DNA from: Anabaena azotica FACHB-119
Lineage (GTDB): Bacteria > Cyanobacteriota > Cyanobacteriia > Cyanobacteriales > Nostocaceae
DNA: 64,000 nucleotides
Assembly: GCF_014697625.1 (NCBI RefSeq)
Contig: NZ_JACJSG010000041.1
Span: 16,503 to 80,502, forward strand
Direction of reading: 5' to 3'
The notes beneath the pieces were generated by a model. The model did no database searches and had not been told where the DNA came from. It saw only the letters and a list, made by a program, of their open reading frames with translations. This document shows positions 63,434 to 64,000 of the stretch, piece by piece. How positions within the stretch are numbered: position 1 is the first letter of the stretch; each line of letters starts with the position of its first letter. The translations under genes and the position numbers were made by a program.

Positions 63434-64000
63434 GCAGTGGTTCGGTGTTTCTAGGTTTGTCTACAACACCACAGTTAAGATACTGCAAGATTCAACTATT
63501 AAAGCAAACTGGAAAGCAATTAAGACAGATATATTGAATGGACTACCTGATTTTTGCAAATCAGTACCTTATCAAATTAAGTCAATTGCTATCAAGGATG
63601 CTTGTAAAGCTGTTAACAACGCTAAGAAGAAGTTTAAGAATGGTGAGTCCAGTCCTGTAGGAGGGTTTCCCTCCGTAGGGAACTGGCGAACCCGTAAGGG
63701 TGGTGGTATTAGCAAGGTGAAGTTCAGGTCTAGAAAAGACCCGATTCAGTCTTGTTATATCCCTAAGTCTGCGGTATCAGACAAAGGAATTTACTACACG
63801 GTTTTAGGTGAGGCAAGATTCAAAGAAACCTTACCTCAAAGCTTTGGTGATTGTCGATTAGTCAAAGCCTATGGTGATTACTATTTGACAGTACCTATGG
63901 TAGTGTCACGACAACAGCCCGAAAACCAAGGGCGTGTCGTGGCGCTAGATCCAGGCATCAGAACATTTATTACTTTCTTTTCGGAGTCTAGCTTTGGTGA
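63336..64000 (+). CDS. tnpB: TnpB of the IS607 element, partial
   Basis: The first about 221 codons of an RNA-guided nuclease of the TnpB family. The ATG at 63336 (MSSLVECTDSENTVKKSRKI) lies inside tnpA in another frame. Recognisable parts are IKQWFGVSRFVYNTTVKILQ, the WED-like segment, and the RuvC-I strand VVALDPGIRTF containing the first catalytic Asp. The rest, including the zinc finger, is outside the window. Confidence 0.92.
   Translation, partial: MSSLVECTDSENTVKKSRKIRIFLTATQKQTIKQWFGVSRFVYNTTVKILQDSTIKANWKAIKTDILNGLPDFCKSVPYQIKSIAIKDACKAVNNAKKKFKNGESSPVGGFPSVGNWRTRKGGGISKVKFRSRKDPIQSCYIPKSAVSDKGIYYTVLGEARFKETLPQSFGDCRLVKAYGDYYLTVPMVVSRQQPENQGRVVALDPGIRTFITFFSESSFG

Larger units (their letters stand above)
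62840..64000 (+). mobile_element. IS607-family element, right part outside window
   Basis: Overlapping tnpA and tnpB in the same direction define an IS607 element. The left end should lie just upstream of tnpA at about 62760-62840; the right end is beyond the window. IS607 makes no target duplication, so the border cannot be fixed from one side. Confidence 0.85.

Overview
The window is chromosomal DNA of a filamentous heterocyst-type cyanobacterium of the Nostoc/Anabaena group. The evidence is a short 102-residue KaiA beside kaiB and kaiC, a ZipN/Ftn2 (ARC6-type) cell-division gene divergent from pdhA, a TolC of the HgdD type after kaiC, frequent HIP1 octamers (GCGATCGC), and many 7-bp tandem repeats between genes. 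Gene order around kaiABC, the large sensor kinase and cmpABCD matches what I remember of Anabaena sp. PCC 7120, but in rearranged blocks. No database search was possible, so family names rest on motifs and on my memory of family sequences.

Layout. 1-4393: zipN (partial), pdhA, an aldose-1-epimerase-like gene and tRNA-Lys. 4594-5561: an XRE regulator overlapping a putative PD-(D/E)XK nuclease. About 5671-22689: the wreck of a type V-K CRISPR-associated transposon (CAST). 22716-29285: tRNA-Val and housekeeping or unknown genes with many repeats. 29363-38632: a degenerate hybrid kinase, kaiABC, a TolC homologue and a small conserved protein. 38689-40613: IS200/IS605 debris and an intact TnpB. 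40635-45333: a GT39-like membrane protein, a lipoprotein, ycf20 and glycerate kinase. 45428-51870: a diguanylate cyclase overlapping a giant phosphorelay kinase. 52745-60986: SelO and the cmpABCD bicarbonate/nitrate-type ABC transporter. 61770-64000: a lipid kinase and an IS607 element that runs off the window.

The most interesting region is the CAST remnant. What survives is an N-terminally truncated TniQ, a truncated MerR-type regulator resembling CvkR, the 3' end of the tracrRNA, a three-repeat CRISPR array, and a separate delocalised repeat. That repeat carries a 17-nt spacer identical to the 3' end of the adjacent tRNA-Val gene, behind a GGTT PAM. Tandem TnsB-type end repeats lie next to the tRNA. 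Cas12k, TnsB, TnsC, the far transposon end and the 5' part of the tracrRNA are missing. A 387-bp IS200/IS605-derived element sits exactly where cas12k and the tracrRNA 5' end should be, and a near-identical copy lies 3.7 kb away in inverted orientation. The element therefore looks immobilised while keeping about 15 kb of cargo: an IetAS-like ATPase/subtilase pair, a type I restriction-modification system (hsdM, hsdS, hsdR) with a YgjP-type metallopeptidase, Rpn/DUF4351 genes with tandem tail duplications, and small regulators.

How the genes fit together. The cargo reads as a defence island that has lost its vehicle. The kai cluster is the circadian oscillator. The cmp operon supplies inorganic carbon, and glycerate kinase completes photorespiration. 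Smaller observations include an undescribed 46-residue repeat peptide between cmpC and cmpD, start and stop codons lying inside heptamer repeats, a repeat-derived insertion inside the GT39 gene, and two small elements with nested inverted repeats.
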